From: Clostridia bacterium
Lineage (GTDB): Bacteria; Bacillota; Clostridia; Oscillospirales; CAG-272
DNA: 10,820 nucleotides
Assembly: GCA_017456685.1 (NCBI GenBank)
Contig: JAFTIV010000137.1
Coordinates: 1 to 10,820, forward strand
Direction of reading: 5' to 3'
Position numbers and translations under genes: made by a program
Notes under the pieces: model-generated
Databases searched by the model: none
What the model was told of the DNA's origin: nothing
What the model saw: only the letters and a program-made list of their open reading frames with translations
Shown: positions 1 to 6,100 of the stretch, in pieces
How the letters are laid out: each line of letters opens with the position of its first letter
Position numbering within the stretch: position 1 is the stretch's first letter

Positions 1-1
1 C

Positions 2-577
2 ATAGGCAACAAGGACAAAAAAATCTCGGCAAACGAGATAAAGGAGGCAATGCTTGATGCGGTTGATCAGGCAAACTATGCTGTAAATGATTACGCAAGC
101 CTTCATCCAACCCTTAAGGGAATGGGAACAACTCTCGTTGCTACGCTTATCATAAAAAATAATATCTTCTGCGTAAATGTTGGAGATAGCCGTATGTACT
201 TTATGAATAGCGAAAAAATCAAGCAAATAACAAAGGACCATTCCTATGTTCAATATCTTCTTGACCTCGGTCAAATAACCGAGCAGGAGGCGGAGAATTT
301 TCCAAACAAGAATATCATCACACGCGCAATAGGAACAGAAAGCTCCGTAAAGGCGGATTTTCTGCGTGAAAGCGTTGCAGAGGGTACATATATGCTTCTT
401 TGCACCGATGGACTTACAAACCATGTAAGCGACGAGGGTATTCGTGACATAGTAATAAGCGCAGACACTAAAAACCTTGACCAAATTAAGCTTTCACTCA
501 CCGCGAGACGACTAATAGATTGTGCAAACGAAAATGGCGGAGCAGATAATATTACTGCTGTGCTTGTAAGAATATAG
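2..577 (+). CDS. prpC: PP2C-family Ser/Thr protein phosphatase (PrpC/Stp type), 5' end outside window
   Basis: The reading frame is open from base 2, so the ATG at 50 is only an internal Met and the gene starts before the window. About 191 residues are visible against roughly 240-250 for the family. The missing part would hold the first metal-binding aspartates (RxxNED and DGMGG motifs). Visible PP2C motifs are GMGTTLVATLI (about 158-190 start region on the DNA at 119-150), VNVGDSRMY (175-200), DHSYVQ (238-255), LLCTDGLTNHVSD (394-435) and the terminal GGADNITAVLV (537-570), which carries the last metal-binding Asp. The enzyme is expected to be an Mn/Mg-dependent cytosolic phosphatase reversing phosphorylation by the kinase encoded next. 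The stop TAG at 575-577 overlaps the ribosome site of that kinase, so the two are co-transcribed and probably translationally coupled. The symbol follows B. subtilis gene order and family. Confidence 0.93.
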   Translation: MGNKDKKISANEIKEAMLDAVDQANYAVNDYASLHPTLKGMGTTLVATLIIKNNIFCVNVGDSRMYFMNSEKIKQITKDHSYVQYLLDLGQITEQEAENFPNKNIITRAIGTESSVKADFLRESVAEGTYMLLCTDGLTNHVSDEGIRDIVISADTKNLDQIKLSLTARRLIDCANENGGADNITAVLVRI

Positions 578-586
578 GAGGTGCGT

Positions 587-1534
587 ATGGAAAAGAAAAT
601 CTTTGAAAAGTACGAAAAGCTCGAGGGCCAAACCCTTGATGACAGATACCTTCTTGAAAAGCTTATAGGCGTTGGCGGAATGGCAGTTGTTTTCCGTGCT
701 ATTGATAAGCTTATTTATAATAATGTTGTCGCTATAAAGATGCTCAAGGAAGACGTCGCGTGTGACAAAACAATGATGAAGCGCTTCACCATCGAGTCAA
801 GGGTCGAGGACCTTATAAGACACCCGAATATCGTAGCGATGTATCACTTCTCCTCAAACACTGAATATAAGTATATGGTAATGGAGTATGTGTCTGGAAT
901 AACCCTTAAAAGATACCTCAAGGCAAAGGGCAAGCCTCTTTCCTTTGACGAGCTTATGAGCTATACAATCCAAACCCTTAAGGCTCTTAAGGTGGCTCAC
1001 GATAACGGAGTTATTCACAGAGATATAAAGCCACAAAATATAATGCTTCTTAGAAACGGACATATCAAGGTGATGGACTTTGGAATTGCTAAGCTTCCAA
1101 ACGCAGAAACCGTAACAATGACCGATAAGGCAATAGGAACGGTTTACTATATGAGCCCTGAGCAGGCAAGCGCTAAGCCGATTGACTGCAGGAGCGATAT
1201 TTATTCGCTTGGAGCTATGCTTTATGAGCTTTCGACAGGTAGGCTTCCCTTTGATGGCGAAAGCCCTGTTTCAATTGCAGTAAAGCAAATCAATGAGGAG
1301 CCAATTCCACCAAGAGAAATCAACCCCGAAATTCCTGTTGGACTTGAGCAAATTATTCTTTGCGCTATGAGCAAAAAGCCCGCTGAGCGCTTCCAAAGCG
1401 CGGACATTATGCTTGAGTATGTAAAGAAGCTTCAGCAAAACAAAAAGCTCAAATTTGAGAAGCTCCCCTCAAGAAGCGGATTTTCGAACTTCCTCTCGGG
1501 CGTTCGCCGTATTTTGGGAGTAAATAAAAAATGA
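587..1534 (+). CDS. prkC: Hanks-type Ser/Thr protein kinase (PrkC catalytic domain only, no TM or PASTA)
   Basis: A complete Hanks kinase domain of 315 residues. Landmarks with the ATG at 587 as Met1: Gly-rich loop GVGGMAVVF (28-36), ATP Lys51 in VAIKML, alpha-C Glu70, catalytic HRDIKPQN (144-151, Asp146), DFG (164-166), and GTVYYMSPEQA in the activation/APE segment. ATG 587 is preferred over in-frame GTG 581 because AGGAGG lies at 576-581: GTG would sit inside the ribosome site, while ATG has 5-nt spacing. PrkC-type PASTA kinases are usually about 600-700 residues, with one transmembrane helix and three or more extracellular PASTA repeats. This one stops after a roughly 45-residue tail ending in a basic, possibly amphipathic FLSGVRRILGVNKK. 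The stop TGA (1532-1534) overlaps the rsgA ATG as ATGA, so no lost PASTA region is hidden downstream. Being paired with the phosphatase, it is the operon's signalling kinase, but how it senses a signal is unclear. The symbol reflects position and catalytic domain, not full architecture. Confidence 0.92.
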   Translation: MEKKIFEKYEKLEGQTLDDRYLLEKLIGVGGMAVVFRAIDKLIYNNVVAIKMLKEDVACDKTMMKRFTIESRVEDLIRHPNIVAMYHFSSNTEYKYMVMEYVSGITLKRYLKAKGKPLSFDELMSYTIQTLKALKVAHDNGVIHRDIKPQNIMLLRNGHIKVMDFGIAKLPNAETVTMTDKAIGTVYYMSPEQASAKPIDCRSDIYSLGAMLYELSTGRLPFDGESPVSIAVKQINEEPIPPREINPEIPVGLEQIILCAMSKKPAERFQSADIMLEYVKKLQQNKKLKFEKLPSRSGFSNFLSGVRRILGVNKK

Positions 1535-2469
1535 TTTTAACAGGAATAGTAACAAGAGGCGTTGGCGGACTGTTCACCATTTCGCTTGATAGCGAGTATA
1601 ATGGCAAAAAAACGATTGATGCACGCGCTAAGGGCGCCTTTAAGCACGACAAAAAGACCCTTCTTGCAGGAGATAGGGTTGAGGTCGATATAAACGAAAA
1701 TGGAGAGCCCTACATAAGCAAAATTTGTGAGCGCAAGAGCGCGCTAATCCGCCCACCGCTTGCAAATCTTGATGTGCTTTTTATCGTAATCTCTTGCGTG
1801 CGCCCTGCACCTGTGCTTGAAACAATTGATAAGCTTATTTGCATCGCTGAGACGAAGCATATCGAGCCTGTTATCGTAATCACCAAGGCGGACCTTGATG
1901 ATGAATTTGCTCAAAAATGCGCTAATATTTATAAAAAATGTGGCTTTGAGGTCTTTGTTACCTCAAGCGAGGACGGACGAGGCAGAGAGGAGCTTCTTGA
2001 ATACCTAAGACGCACAGGCAAGAAAGACACAATTTACGCCTTTTCTGGCGCGTCAGGCGCAGGCAAAAGCACCTTTATAAATTCGCTTTTTCCCTCGCTT
2101 ACTCTTGAAACGGGAGAGCTTAGTCATAAGCTTGAGCGTGGCAAGAATACCACAAGAACCACGGAGCTTTTCTCGCTTGACGATTTGCTTGGCAAGCAGG
2201 ACTCTGGCTATCTTGCTGACACCCCAGGCTTTTCACTAATAGATTTTGAGCGCTTTGACTTTTTTGAGCTTGAGGAGCTATTCGCTTCCTTCCGTGAGTT
2301 TAGAAAAAGCGAGGGCGAGTGTCGCTATACTAAGTGCTCTCACACAAAGGAGCAGGGCTGTGATGTGCTTGCAAGAGTGGAAACGGGCGAAATACCCAAA
2401 AGCCGTCATAATAGCTATGTGTCGCTTTATAACACCCTAAAGCAAAAGCCGAAATGGAAAAAGCAGTAG
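1531..2469 (+). CDS. rsgA: Ribosome small-subunit-dependent GTPase RsgA (YloQ/YjeQ)
   Basis: A 312-residue circularly permuted GTPase that helps 30S subunit maturation. The N-terminal OB-fold (about residues 1-65) is followed by RPPLANLD (74-81). The G motifs appear in permuted order: G4 TKAD (118-121), then G1 GASGAGKS (173-180), G2 around NTTRTT, and G3 DTPGF. The C-terminal zinc-knuckle pattern CRYTKCSHTKEQGC matches the family's Cys/His metal site. Length is normal for Firmicutes. It starts at ATG 1531, inside the kinase stop (ATGA), so it has no separate leader and depends on kinase translation. In B. subtilis the same phosphatase-kinase-rsgA order holds, followed by rpe and thiN; those two are absent here and the next gene is spoVM-like. 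The known link is that PrkC phosphorylates RsgA in B. subtilis, which the operon order fits. Confidence 0.96.
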   Translation: MILTGIVTRGVGGLFTISLDSEYNGKKTIDARAKGAFKHDKKTLLAGDRVEVDINENGEPYISKICERKSALIRPPLANLDVLFIVISCVRPAPVLETIDKLICIAETKHIEPVIVITKADLDDEFAQKCANIYKKCGFEVFVTSSEDGRGREELLEYLRRTGKKDTIYAFSGASGAGKSTFINSLFPSLTLETGELSHKLERGKNTTRTTELFSLDDLLGKQDSGYLADTPGFSLIDFERFDFFELEELFASFREFRKSEGECRYTKCSHTKEQGCDVLARVETGEIPKSRHNSYVSLYNTLKQKPKWKKQ

Positions 2470-2495
2470 CAAATTAAAATCGCACCCATATTATA

Positions 2496-2516
2496 TAGTA
2501 GAAGCATTTTCTACTA
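2496..2516 (+). promoter_or_regulatory. Hairpin in the spoVM leader, just before its ribosome site
   Basis: TAGTAGAA (2496-2503) is exactly complementary to TTCTACTA (2509-2516), with a 5-nt loop that can shrink to 3 by a G-U pair. It ends one base before the spoVM ribosome site. There is no T-run after it on either strand, so it is not a rsgA terminator. It may stabilise the short mRNA or position the ribosome site. The structure is seen; the role is inference. Confidence 0.5.
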
Positions 2517-2533
2517 AAAGGGAGCAATTTGTT

Positions 2534-2611
2534 ATGAAGATTGTAATTGTAAAGTCCCCTAAGCTTCTTACACCAATTCTTAGACGGATTTTCAAGCTTA
2601 AGAAAAAATAG
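2534..2611 (+). CDS. spoVM: SpoVM-like sporulation peptide, 25 aa
   Basis: A 25-codon gene, too short for ordinary gene calling, beginning MKIVIVKSPKLL and ending with a basic IFKLKKK tail. Compared with the 26-residue B. subtilis SpoVM as I remember it (MKFYTIKLPKFL start), Met1, Lys2, Lys7, Pro9, Lys10, Leu12, Ile15 and Arg17 coincide without gaps. SpoVM is an amphipathic helix peptide made in the mother cell; it binds the convex forespore membrane and anchors SpoIVA to start coat assembly, and Pro9 matters for that localisation. Support for expression: AAAGGGAG (2517-2524) 9 nt before ATG, and a strong terminator starting right after the TAG. Context agrees: in B. subtilis spoVM lies a few genes downstream of rsgA. 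A weak sigma-E-like -10 (CATATTAT, 2487-2494) is present but no convincing -35. If correct, the organism is an endospore former or descends from one. Confidence 0.85.
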   Translation: MKIVIVKSPKLLTPILRRIFKLKKK

Positions 2612-2637
2612 AAAAGAGGCATTTTGCCTCTTTTTCT
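2612..2637 (+). terminator. Rho-independent terminator after spoVM-like gene
   Basis: A 9-bp stem AAAAGAGGC (2612-2620) / GCCTCTTTT (2626-2634), loop ATTTT, with the T-run continuing to TTTTTCTTTT. It starts on the base after the spoVM stop codon and closes the kinase-rsgA-spoVM transcription unit. Confidence 0.93.
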
Positions 2638-2680
2638 TTTTGAAATATACTTTTTCTTGGCTTGTGTTGATATTCCCCTT

Positions 2681-2705
2681 GCGCGCACCACGCGCGCTTG
2701 TTTTT
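2681..2705 (+). terminator. Second, GC-rich terminator-like hairpin before the nitroreductase promoter
   Basis: GCGCGC (2681-2686) pairs with GCGCGC (2692-2697) around a 5-nt loop, followed by TTGTTTTT. With the stronger terminator about 50 bp upstream, this would be a backup isolating the next promoter. No gene is seen between the two hairpins. A short stem and an interrupted T-run keep confidence moderate. Confidence 0.5.
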
Positions 2706-2714
2706 AAAAAGGTG

Positions 2715-2743
2715 TTGATTTTTTCAAAATTTAGTGCTATAAT
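2715..2743 (+). promoter_or_regulatory. Sigma-A promoter for the nitroreductase gene
   Basis: -35 TTGATT (2715-2720), 17-nt spacer, -10 TATAAT (2738-2743) with the extended TG at 2735-2736. Transcription would start near 2750, leaving a leader of about 60 nt. The 14 bases AAGGTGTTGATTTT (2709-2722) recur exactly at the rlmCD promoter (8461-8474), with the same distance to GTGCTA. Confidence 0.85.
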
Positions 2744-2811
2744 ATACAATAGAGAAATATGGCGCAGATGTGAAAATTCGCGCACTTCTCTTGTTAAAAT
2801 AAGGAGATTTT

Positions 2812-3333
2812 ATGAACGAGGTAATCAAAAATATGCTCACCCGTGTGAGTGTGCGTGGCTTCAAGAGCGATATGATACCGAGCGAAACGCTTGAGCTTAT
2901 CCTTGAGGCTGGAAAAAGCGCACCGACGGGCAGAAATAAGCAAGCCCCCATCATCATTGCAGTAACAAGCAAGGAGCTAAGAGATAAAATTTCCAAAAAG
3001 AATGCTGAGATTATGGGCACGGATACGGACCCGTTTTATGGCGCACCTGTAATACTTATAGTCTTAGCTGATAAAAGCGTGCCAACCTATATTTACGACG
3101 GCACTCTCGTTATGGAAAACCTTATGCTCTCGGCACATTCTCTTGGAATAGGCTCGTGCTGGATACACCGCGCCAAGGAGGAGTTTGAGTGCGATTTTGG
3201 AAAAGAAATTCTTTCCTCTCTCGGCATAGAGGGTGATTACGAGGGAATAGGTCATGTCGCTCTTGGATATGCTAAGGACGAGCTACCTGAGCCCAAGAAA
3301 AGAAAAAGCAACTATGTTTATTATGTAAAATAA
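2812..3333 (+). CDS. Nitroreductase family FMN-dependent oxidoreductase
   Basis: A 173-residue small nitroreductase-fold flavoprotein. The N-terminal RVSVRGF (11-17) is the FMN phosphate/ribityl-binding RxSxRxF signature. SAPTGRNKQ (36-44) is the second FMN loop, SLGIGSCWIHRA lies before the C-terminal half, and GHVALGYA is the usual C-terminal glycine motif. Such enzymes work as homodimers and reduce nitroaromatics, quinones or flavins with NAD(P)H; the physiological substrate cannot be told from sequence. Length is at the short end of the family (about 170-220), matching the compact single-domain clostridial subgroup. Start ATG 2812 has AAGGAG (2801-2806) at 5-nt spacing. It is a single-gene unit with its own promoter and a weak AT-rich hairpin after the stop. 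Confidence 0.93.
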   Translation: MNEVIKNMLTRVSVRGFKSDMIPSETLELILEAGKSAPTGRNKQAPIIIAVTSKELRDKISKKNAEIMGTDTDPFYGAPVILIVLADKSVPTYIYDGTLVMENLMLSAHSLGIGSCWIHRAKEEFECDFGKEILSSLGIEGDYEGIGHVALGYAKDELPEPKKRKSNYVYYVK

Positions 3334-3359
3334 AATGCTTTGCATTTTAAATTTAATTT
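3331..3359 (+). terminator. Weak AT-rich terminator after nitroreductase
   Basis: TAAAATGC (3331-3338, beginning with the stop codon) pairs with GCATTTTA (3342-3349), loop TTT, followed by AATTTAATTTT. The stem is 8 bp but AT-rich, so termination may be leaky. Confidence 0.55.
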
Positions 3360-3404
3360 TCAAAATAAATTTGCAAAATTTTTCTTGTAATTTTCGAAAA
3401 AATG

Positions 3405-3416
3405 TTGACAAATCAA
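3405..3416 (+). promoter_or_regulatory. Operator-like repeat, copy 1 (overlaps -35)
   Basis: TTGACAAATCAA, with TTGA and TCAA half-sites arranged as an inverted repeat around 4 nt, the kind of small dyad bound by MarR-family dimers. Binding here would block the -35. The same 12 bases recur exactly 46 bp downstream. Confidence 0.65.
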
Positions 3417-3433
3417 TTTTAGTGTGCTATTAT
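3405..3433 (+). promoter_or_regulatory. Sigma-A promoter of the marR - acyl-CoA synthetase operon
   Basis: Consensus -35 TTGACA (3405-3410), 17-nt spacer, -10 TATTAT (3428-3433) with extended TG at 3425-3426. Predicted start is near 3440, giving a leader of about 40 nt. The -35 is inside the first copy of the operator-like repeat. Confidence 0.88.
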
Positions 3434-3450
3434 ACCAAGGACCACAAAAA

Positions 3451-3462
3451 TTGACAAATCAA
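3451..3462 (+). promoter_or_regulatory. Operator-like repeat, copy 2 (downstream of the start site)
   Basis: An exact second copy of TTGACAAATCAA, at about +11 to +22 relative to the predicted transcription start and 9 bases before the marR ribosome site. It contains TTGACA but has no -10 at 17 nt, so it is better read as an operator than a second promoter. Confidence 0.65.
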
Positions 3463-3481
3463 CAAATATTTGGAGGAAAAC

Positions 3482-3952
3482 ATGGAGCTTAACACAAACG
3501 ACCGCTTTTTGACATTTATACTTTCGATAGATAGAATTTCGAAGAACATTAAGAGAATTAAGGATAACGCAATGGAAAAATACGACTTGAGAAGTGCTCA
3601 TGTAATGTGCCTTTTCAACCTCGTAAAGAGTGGAGAGGGACTCAACTCAAGTGAGCTTGCAGAGATTTGCGGAGTAGATAAGGCTTTTGTATCCCGTATC
3701 ACAACCGAGCTTGAGGCAAGAGGCTACATTCAAAGAAAGCAAAACGACCACGGAAGCATTTATAAATGTAAGTTCACACTTACTGAGCAGGGACTTGAAA
3801 TTAACAAATACATAAGCGAGAAAATCGCAGAAATAATGACAGAGGTGAGTGGAGAAATTGCAGACCACAAGCTTAAGGCGTTCTACGATGTTCTCATAGC
3901 AATAGATGAAAACATAGCCTTTCAGGTAAAAGGAGAGAAATATGGCAACTAA
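3482..3952 (+). CDS. MarR-family winged-helix transcriptional regulator
   Basis: A 156-residue protein with MarR layout: an N-terminal helix for dimerisation, then a winged helix at about residues 50-105 with GLNSSELAEICGVDKAFVSRIT as helix-turn-helix, the ELEARGYIQRK recognition/wing start, and a wing reading YKCKFTLTEQGLEI. Long C-terminal helices complete the dimer interface. ATG 3482 is chosen because GGAGG (3472-3476) lies 5 nt before it; upstream in-frame TTG 3470 would overlap that site. Its stop overlaps the acyl-CoA synthetase start by 11 nt, so the two are translationally linked. The two identical operator-like dyads in its promoter suggest autoregulation, and the partner gene suggests a fatty-acid or acyl-CoA ligand; both are inference. 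Confidence 0.93.
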   Translation: MELNTNDRFLTFILSIDRISKNIKRIKDNAMEKYDLRSAHVMCLFNLVKSGEGLNSSELAEICGVDKAFVSRITTELEARGYIQRKQNDHGSIYKCKFTLTEQGLEINKYISEKIAEIMTEVSGEIADHKLKAFYDVLIAIDENIAFQVKGEKYGN

Positions 3953-4730
3953 GATAAATCCAGCGGATTTTAAAATCCAAATTGATAGTCTTTATGCACA
4001 CTTTGAGCGCGGAAAGACTCTTTATGGAGATAAAACTCTTTATAGATTTAACCAAAAAACAACGGCAACAACAGTTGAGGTTTCCTACAAGGAAATGCTC
4101 GATCTTATAACAGACCTTGCCCTCGCCTTCCAAAAGAAGGAAATGGCAGGCAAAAGAGTAATTCTTATCGGCGAAACGACCGTTCAATGGATTGCTTCCT
4201 ATATTTCAACAGTAACTGCAGACGGAGTTATCGTTCCTCTTGACCCACACCTTCTTGAGGAGGAAATTATTAAGTTTGTAAAGCTTACAAAGGCATCCTT
4301 TGTTGTATGCTCTAAAACATATGCAGATATGTTCAAGGCGCACGAGGAGGAGCTTGACGGAGTTGAGAACTTTATTATTACAGACCGCGAGACCTTCGCA
4401 CTTTACCCAGAGCAGGAGTATGTTGAGGAGAGATTTACAACCTTCAATAACCTTCTTGCACTTGGTAGATACCTTGCAAAGAATACCGATATGGTGCTCA
4501 ATACAAGAGACCGTGATGTAAAAAAGCTCAGCATTCTTCTTTTCACCTCGGGTACAACAGGCTCATCGAAGGGCGTTATGCTCTGCGAGAGAAATATTTG
4601 CGCAGTTCTTGAGGGAATTTACCCAATGCTTGCAGGACTCACACCTGAGGACTCAGTAATGTCAGTTCTCCCAATATACCACACCTATGAGATGAGCGCA
4701 GGCGTTTGGCACCTATGCTCTATGGTATGA
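3942..4730 (+). CDS. Long-chain acyl-CoA synthetase (AMP-forming), N-terminal part before frameshift
   Basis: The first 255 or so residues belong to an adenylate-forming enzyme activating fatty acids to acyl-AMP and then acyl-CoA. The phosphate-binding motif FTSGTTGSSKGVML (about 4538-4580) and the substrate-loop motif SVLPIYHTYE (about 4660-4690) are intact. The frame then goes off at the Trp codon 4707-4709 and runs into TGA (4728-4730). ATG 3942 lies within the end of marR, preceded by AAGGAGAG. By itself this piece lacks the C-terminal motifs and could not be an active ligase. Together with the following frame the enzyme would be about 582 residues, close to the roughly 600 of FadD15-type synthetases. 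No substrate chain length can be read from the sequence. Confidence 0.9.
   Translation: MATKINPADFKIQIDSLYAHFERGKTLYGDKTLYRFNQKTTATTVEVSYKEMLDLITDLALAFQKKEMAGKRVILIGETTVQWIASYISTVTADGVIVPLDPHLLEEEIIKFVKLTKASFVVCSKTYADMFKAHEEELDGVENFIITDRETFALYPEQEYVEERFTTFNNLLALGRYLAKNTDMVLNTRDRDVKKLSILLFTSGTTGSSKGVMLCERNICAVLEGIYPMLAGLTPEDSVMSVLPIYHTYEMSAGVWHLCSMV
4705..4712 (+). other. Frameshift site in the acyl-CoA synthetase gene
   Basis: The local sequence is GTTTGGCACC. Adding one G to the GG run (TGGGCACC) restores one frame, reading HTYEMSAGVWAPMLYGMTI. From memory this aligns gap-free with the family pattern HTYE-x6-(A/C)P-x3-G-x-TI. The break therefore behaves as a 1-base deletion in a short homopolymer. 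There is no canonical slippery heptamer, so programmed frameshifting is unlikely. Confidence 0.8.
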
Positions 4731-5689
4731 CAATTAACATAAGCGATGGAATTAAGTATGTTGGCAAGAACATTAAGCAGTTCAAGCCAAGTGTAATGAC
4801 ACTTGTTCCACTCTTTGCAAATCAGCTTTATAAGACAATTCAAAAGAATGTTCAAAAGCAGGGTAAGGAAAAGGCTCTTGCAATGGGTCTTAAGATTAGC
4901 AACTTCCTAATGAAGCTTCATATCGACGCAAGAAAGAAGCTCTTTGGTGAGGTTCTCCAAGGTCTTGGTGGTAACCTTAAGGCGTTCATTGTTGGTGGCG
5001 CTGCTCTCAATCCACAAATTGCTGAAAACTTTGCAAACTTCGGTATTCAGGTTCGTCAGGGCTATGGTATTACCGAGTGCGCACCACTTATCTCTGTAGT
5101 TCCGCTTCACGAAAAGAATAACCCCGCATCCTGTGGTAAGCTTATGCCTGGTATGCAAATCTATATCGATAAGGAAAAAGCAACCGACACCTATGGTGAA
5201 ATCGTAGTAAAGGGCGATAATGTAATGCTCGGCTACTTCGAAAACCCAGAGGAAACAGCAAAGGTTCTTTCACCTGACGGCTGGTTTAAAACAGGCGACT
5301 ATGGCTACATCGACGATGAGGGTTATATCTACATCACAGGTAGAAAGAAGAATGTAATCGTTCTTCAAGGCGGAAAGAATGTATTCCCCGAGGAGCTTGA
5401 GGAGTATATGGAGGACATCAGCCTTATCGAGGAGGTTGTCGTAGTAGGCGACGAGGATAAGGAAACAGGCGCTGTGTCTGTTGTAGCTCTTGTATATCCA
5501 AATGCAGAGGAATGCACAAAGCTTGGACTTGTTGAGGAAAAGGATGTTTATGAGCACATAAACGAGGAAATCCAAAAAATCAATAAGCGTCTCGCTTCCT
5601 ATAAGCACATCAATAGACTTGAGCTTCGCGCCGAGCCCTTTGAAAAGACCACCTCTCGCAAAATCAAGCGTCACACAATCAAGAAATAA
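4706..5689 (+). CDS. Long-chain acyl-CoA synthetase, C-terminal part after frameshift
   Basis: Continuation of the ligase in the next frame. Reading resumes properly at GCA 4709 (A-P-M-L-Y-G-M-T-I). The TTG 4706 and the ATGs at 4715 and 4727 are not credible independent starts because none follows a ribosome site. It contains YGITECAPLIS (the YGxTE motif, about 5062-5094), KTGDYGYIDDEGYIYITGR (TGD and hinge, about 5287-5343), KKNVIVLQGGKNVFPEELE, and the C-terminal TTSRKIKRH, whose Lys codon (5660-5662) is the catalytic lysine. Every adenylation-domain motif is conserved and codon use matches the first half, so decay is either very recent or the break is a sequencing or assembly artefact. The gene ends 6 nt before a strong terminator. 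Confidence 0.9.
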   Translation: MAPMLYGMTINISDGIKYVGKNIKQFKPSVMTLVPLFANQLYKTIQKNVQKQGKEKALAMGLKISNFLMKLHIDARKKLFGEVLQGLGGNLKAFIVGGAALNPQIAENFANFGIQVRQGYGITECAPLISVVPLHEKNNPASCGKLMPGMQIYIDKEKATDTYGEIVVKGDNVMLGYFENPEETAKVLSPDGWFKTGDYGYIDDEGYIYITGRKKNVIVLQGGKNVFPEELEEYMEDISLIEEVVVVGDEDKETGAVSVVALVYPNAEECTKLGLVEEKDVYEHINEEIQKINKRLASYKHINRLELRAEPFEKTTSRKIKRHTIKK

Positions 5690-5695
5690 TAAATC

Positions 5696-5723
5696 GGGCA
5701 GGTTTTACCTGCCCTTGATTTTT
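5696..5723 (+). terminator. Rho-independent terminator of the marR - acyl-CoA synthetase operon
   Basis: GGGCAGGT (5696-5703) / ACCTGCCC (5707-5714) with a TTT loop, then TTGATTTTT. A perfect 8-bp GC-rich stem right after the stop codon. Confidence 0.92.
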
Positions 5724-5762
5724 AATAAAAGCATCTAAGCCTAATGCGCGTAAAATAAACTA

Positions 5763-5791
5763 TTGACAAAGCATTATATTTATGATAAACT
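5763..5791 (+). promoter_or_regulatory. Probable sigma-A promoter for the lipoprotein and downstream trio
   Basis: -35 TTGACA (5763-5768), 17-nt spacer, extended -10 TGATAAACT (-10 hexamer 5786-5791). A better-looking TATAAT at 5791-5796 has a 22-nt spacer and so fits less well. AGGAGGT (5811-5817) follows for the lipoprotein. Confidence 0.7.
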
Positions 5792-5823
5792 ATAATATAG
5801 ATAACTCCTTAGGAGGTAAATTT

Positions 5824-6099
5824 ATGCTTAATTTTAAAAGAATTATATGCTTGGCGCTTGCTCTTATGCTTTGCCTTGTGTTCATAGTTGCTTGTGATAA
5901 GGAGGACGAGTCCTCGTCAAGCACCTCATCGTCAAGTGAGGAGCCATCAAGCTCGCAGGAGCCATCATCGAGCGCACCTGACGACTCAAGCGAGGACGAG
6001 GTTGTGACCTCTATTAGAGAGGGAGAGGGCTTGAATAGTGAAAAGCCTGATTACACAACACCTGTTCCGCCAAACTATCAACCACAGTCAAGTAAATAA
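5824..6099 (+). CDS. Small Ser/Glu-rich lipoprotein, function unknown
   Basis: A 91-residue protein with a lipoprotein signal: basic NFKRI, a hydrophobic stretch (residues 7-22) and lipobox IVAC with Cys24 as the lipidated residue. The mature part begins DKEDES, then a low-complexity segment of Ser, Glu, Pro and Asp (about 28-60), including two SSSxxEPSSS-like repeats, and ends in a Pro/Tyr/Gln-rich tail (TTPVPPNYQPQSSK). No globular domain is apparent; it looks like an acidic tether on the outer face of the membrane. ATG 5824 is chosen for AGGAGGT 6 nt upstream; an earlier in-frame ATG (5782) lies within the promoter. The Ser codons in the run are mixed (tcc, tcg, tca, agc, agt), so the repeat is kept as protein sequence rather than arising by simple DNA slippage. 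I do not recognise a family. Confidence 0.88.
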   Translation: MLNFKRIICLALALMLCLVFIVACDKEDESSSSTSSSSEEPSSSQEPSSSAPDDSSEDEVVTSIREGEGLNSEKPDYTTPVPPNYQPQSSK

Positions 6100-6100
6100 A

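Noticed and set aside
581..586. GTG 581 as start of the Ser/Thr kinase
   Set aside because: It overlaps AGGAGG (576-581), which is correctly spaced for ATG 587.
2474..3020. Minus-strand ORFs of about 100 codons across the spoVM-nitroreductase interval
   Set aside because: They run through terminators, a promoter and the antisense of clear genes, lack ribosome sites, and show no recognisable motifs.
3451..3480. Second promoter using TTGACA at 3451
   Set aside because: No -10-like hexamer at 16-18 nt; the ribosome site and start codon fall there instead.
4705..4730. Programmed -1 frameshift in the acyl-CoA synthetase
   Set aside because: No X-XXY-YYZ slippery heptamer and no reason for such control in this family; a 1-base deletion explains the sequence more simply.
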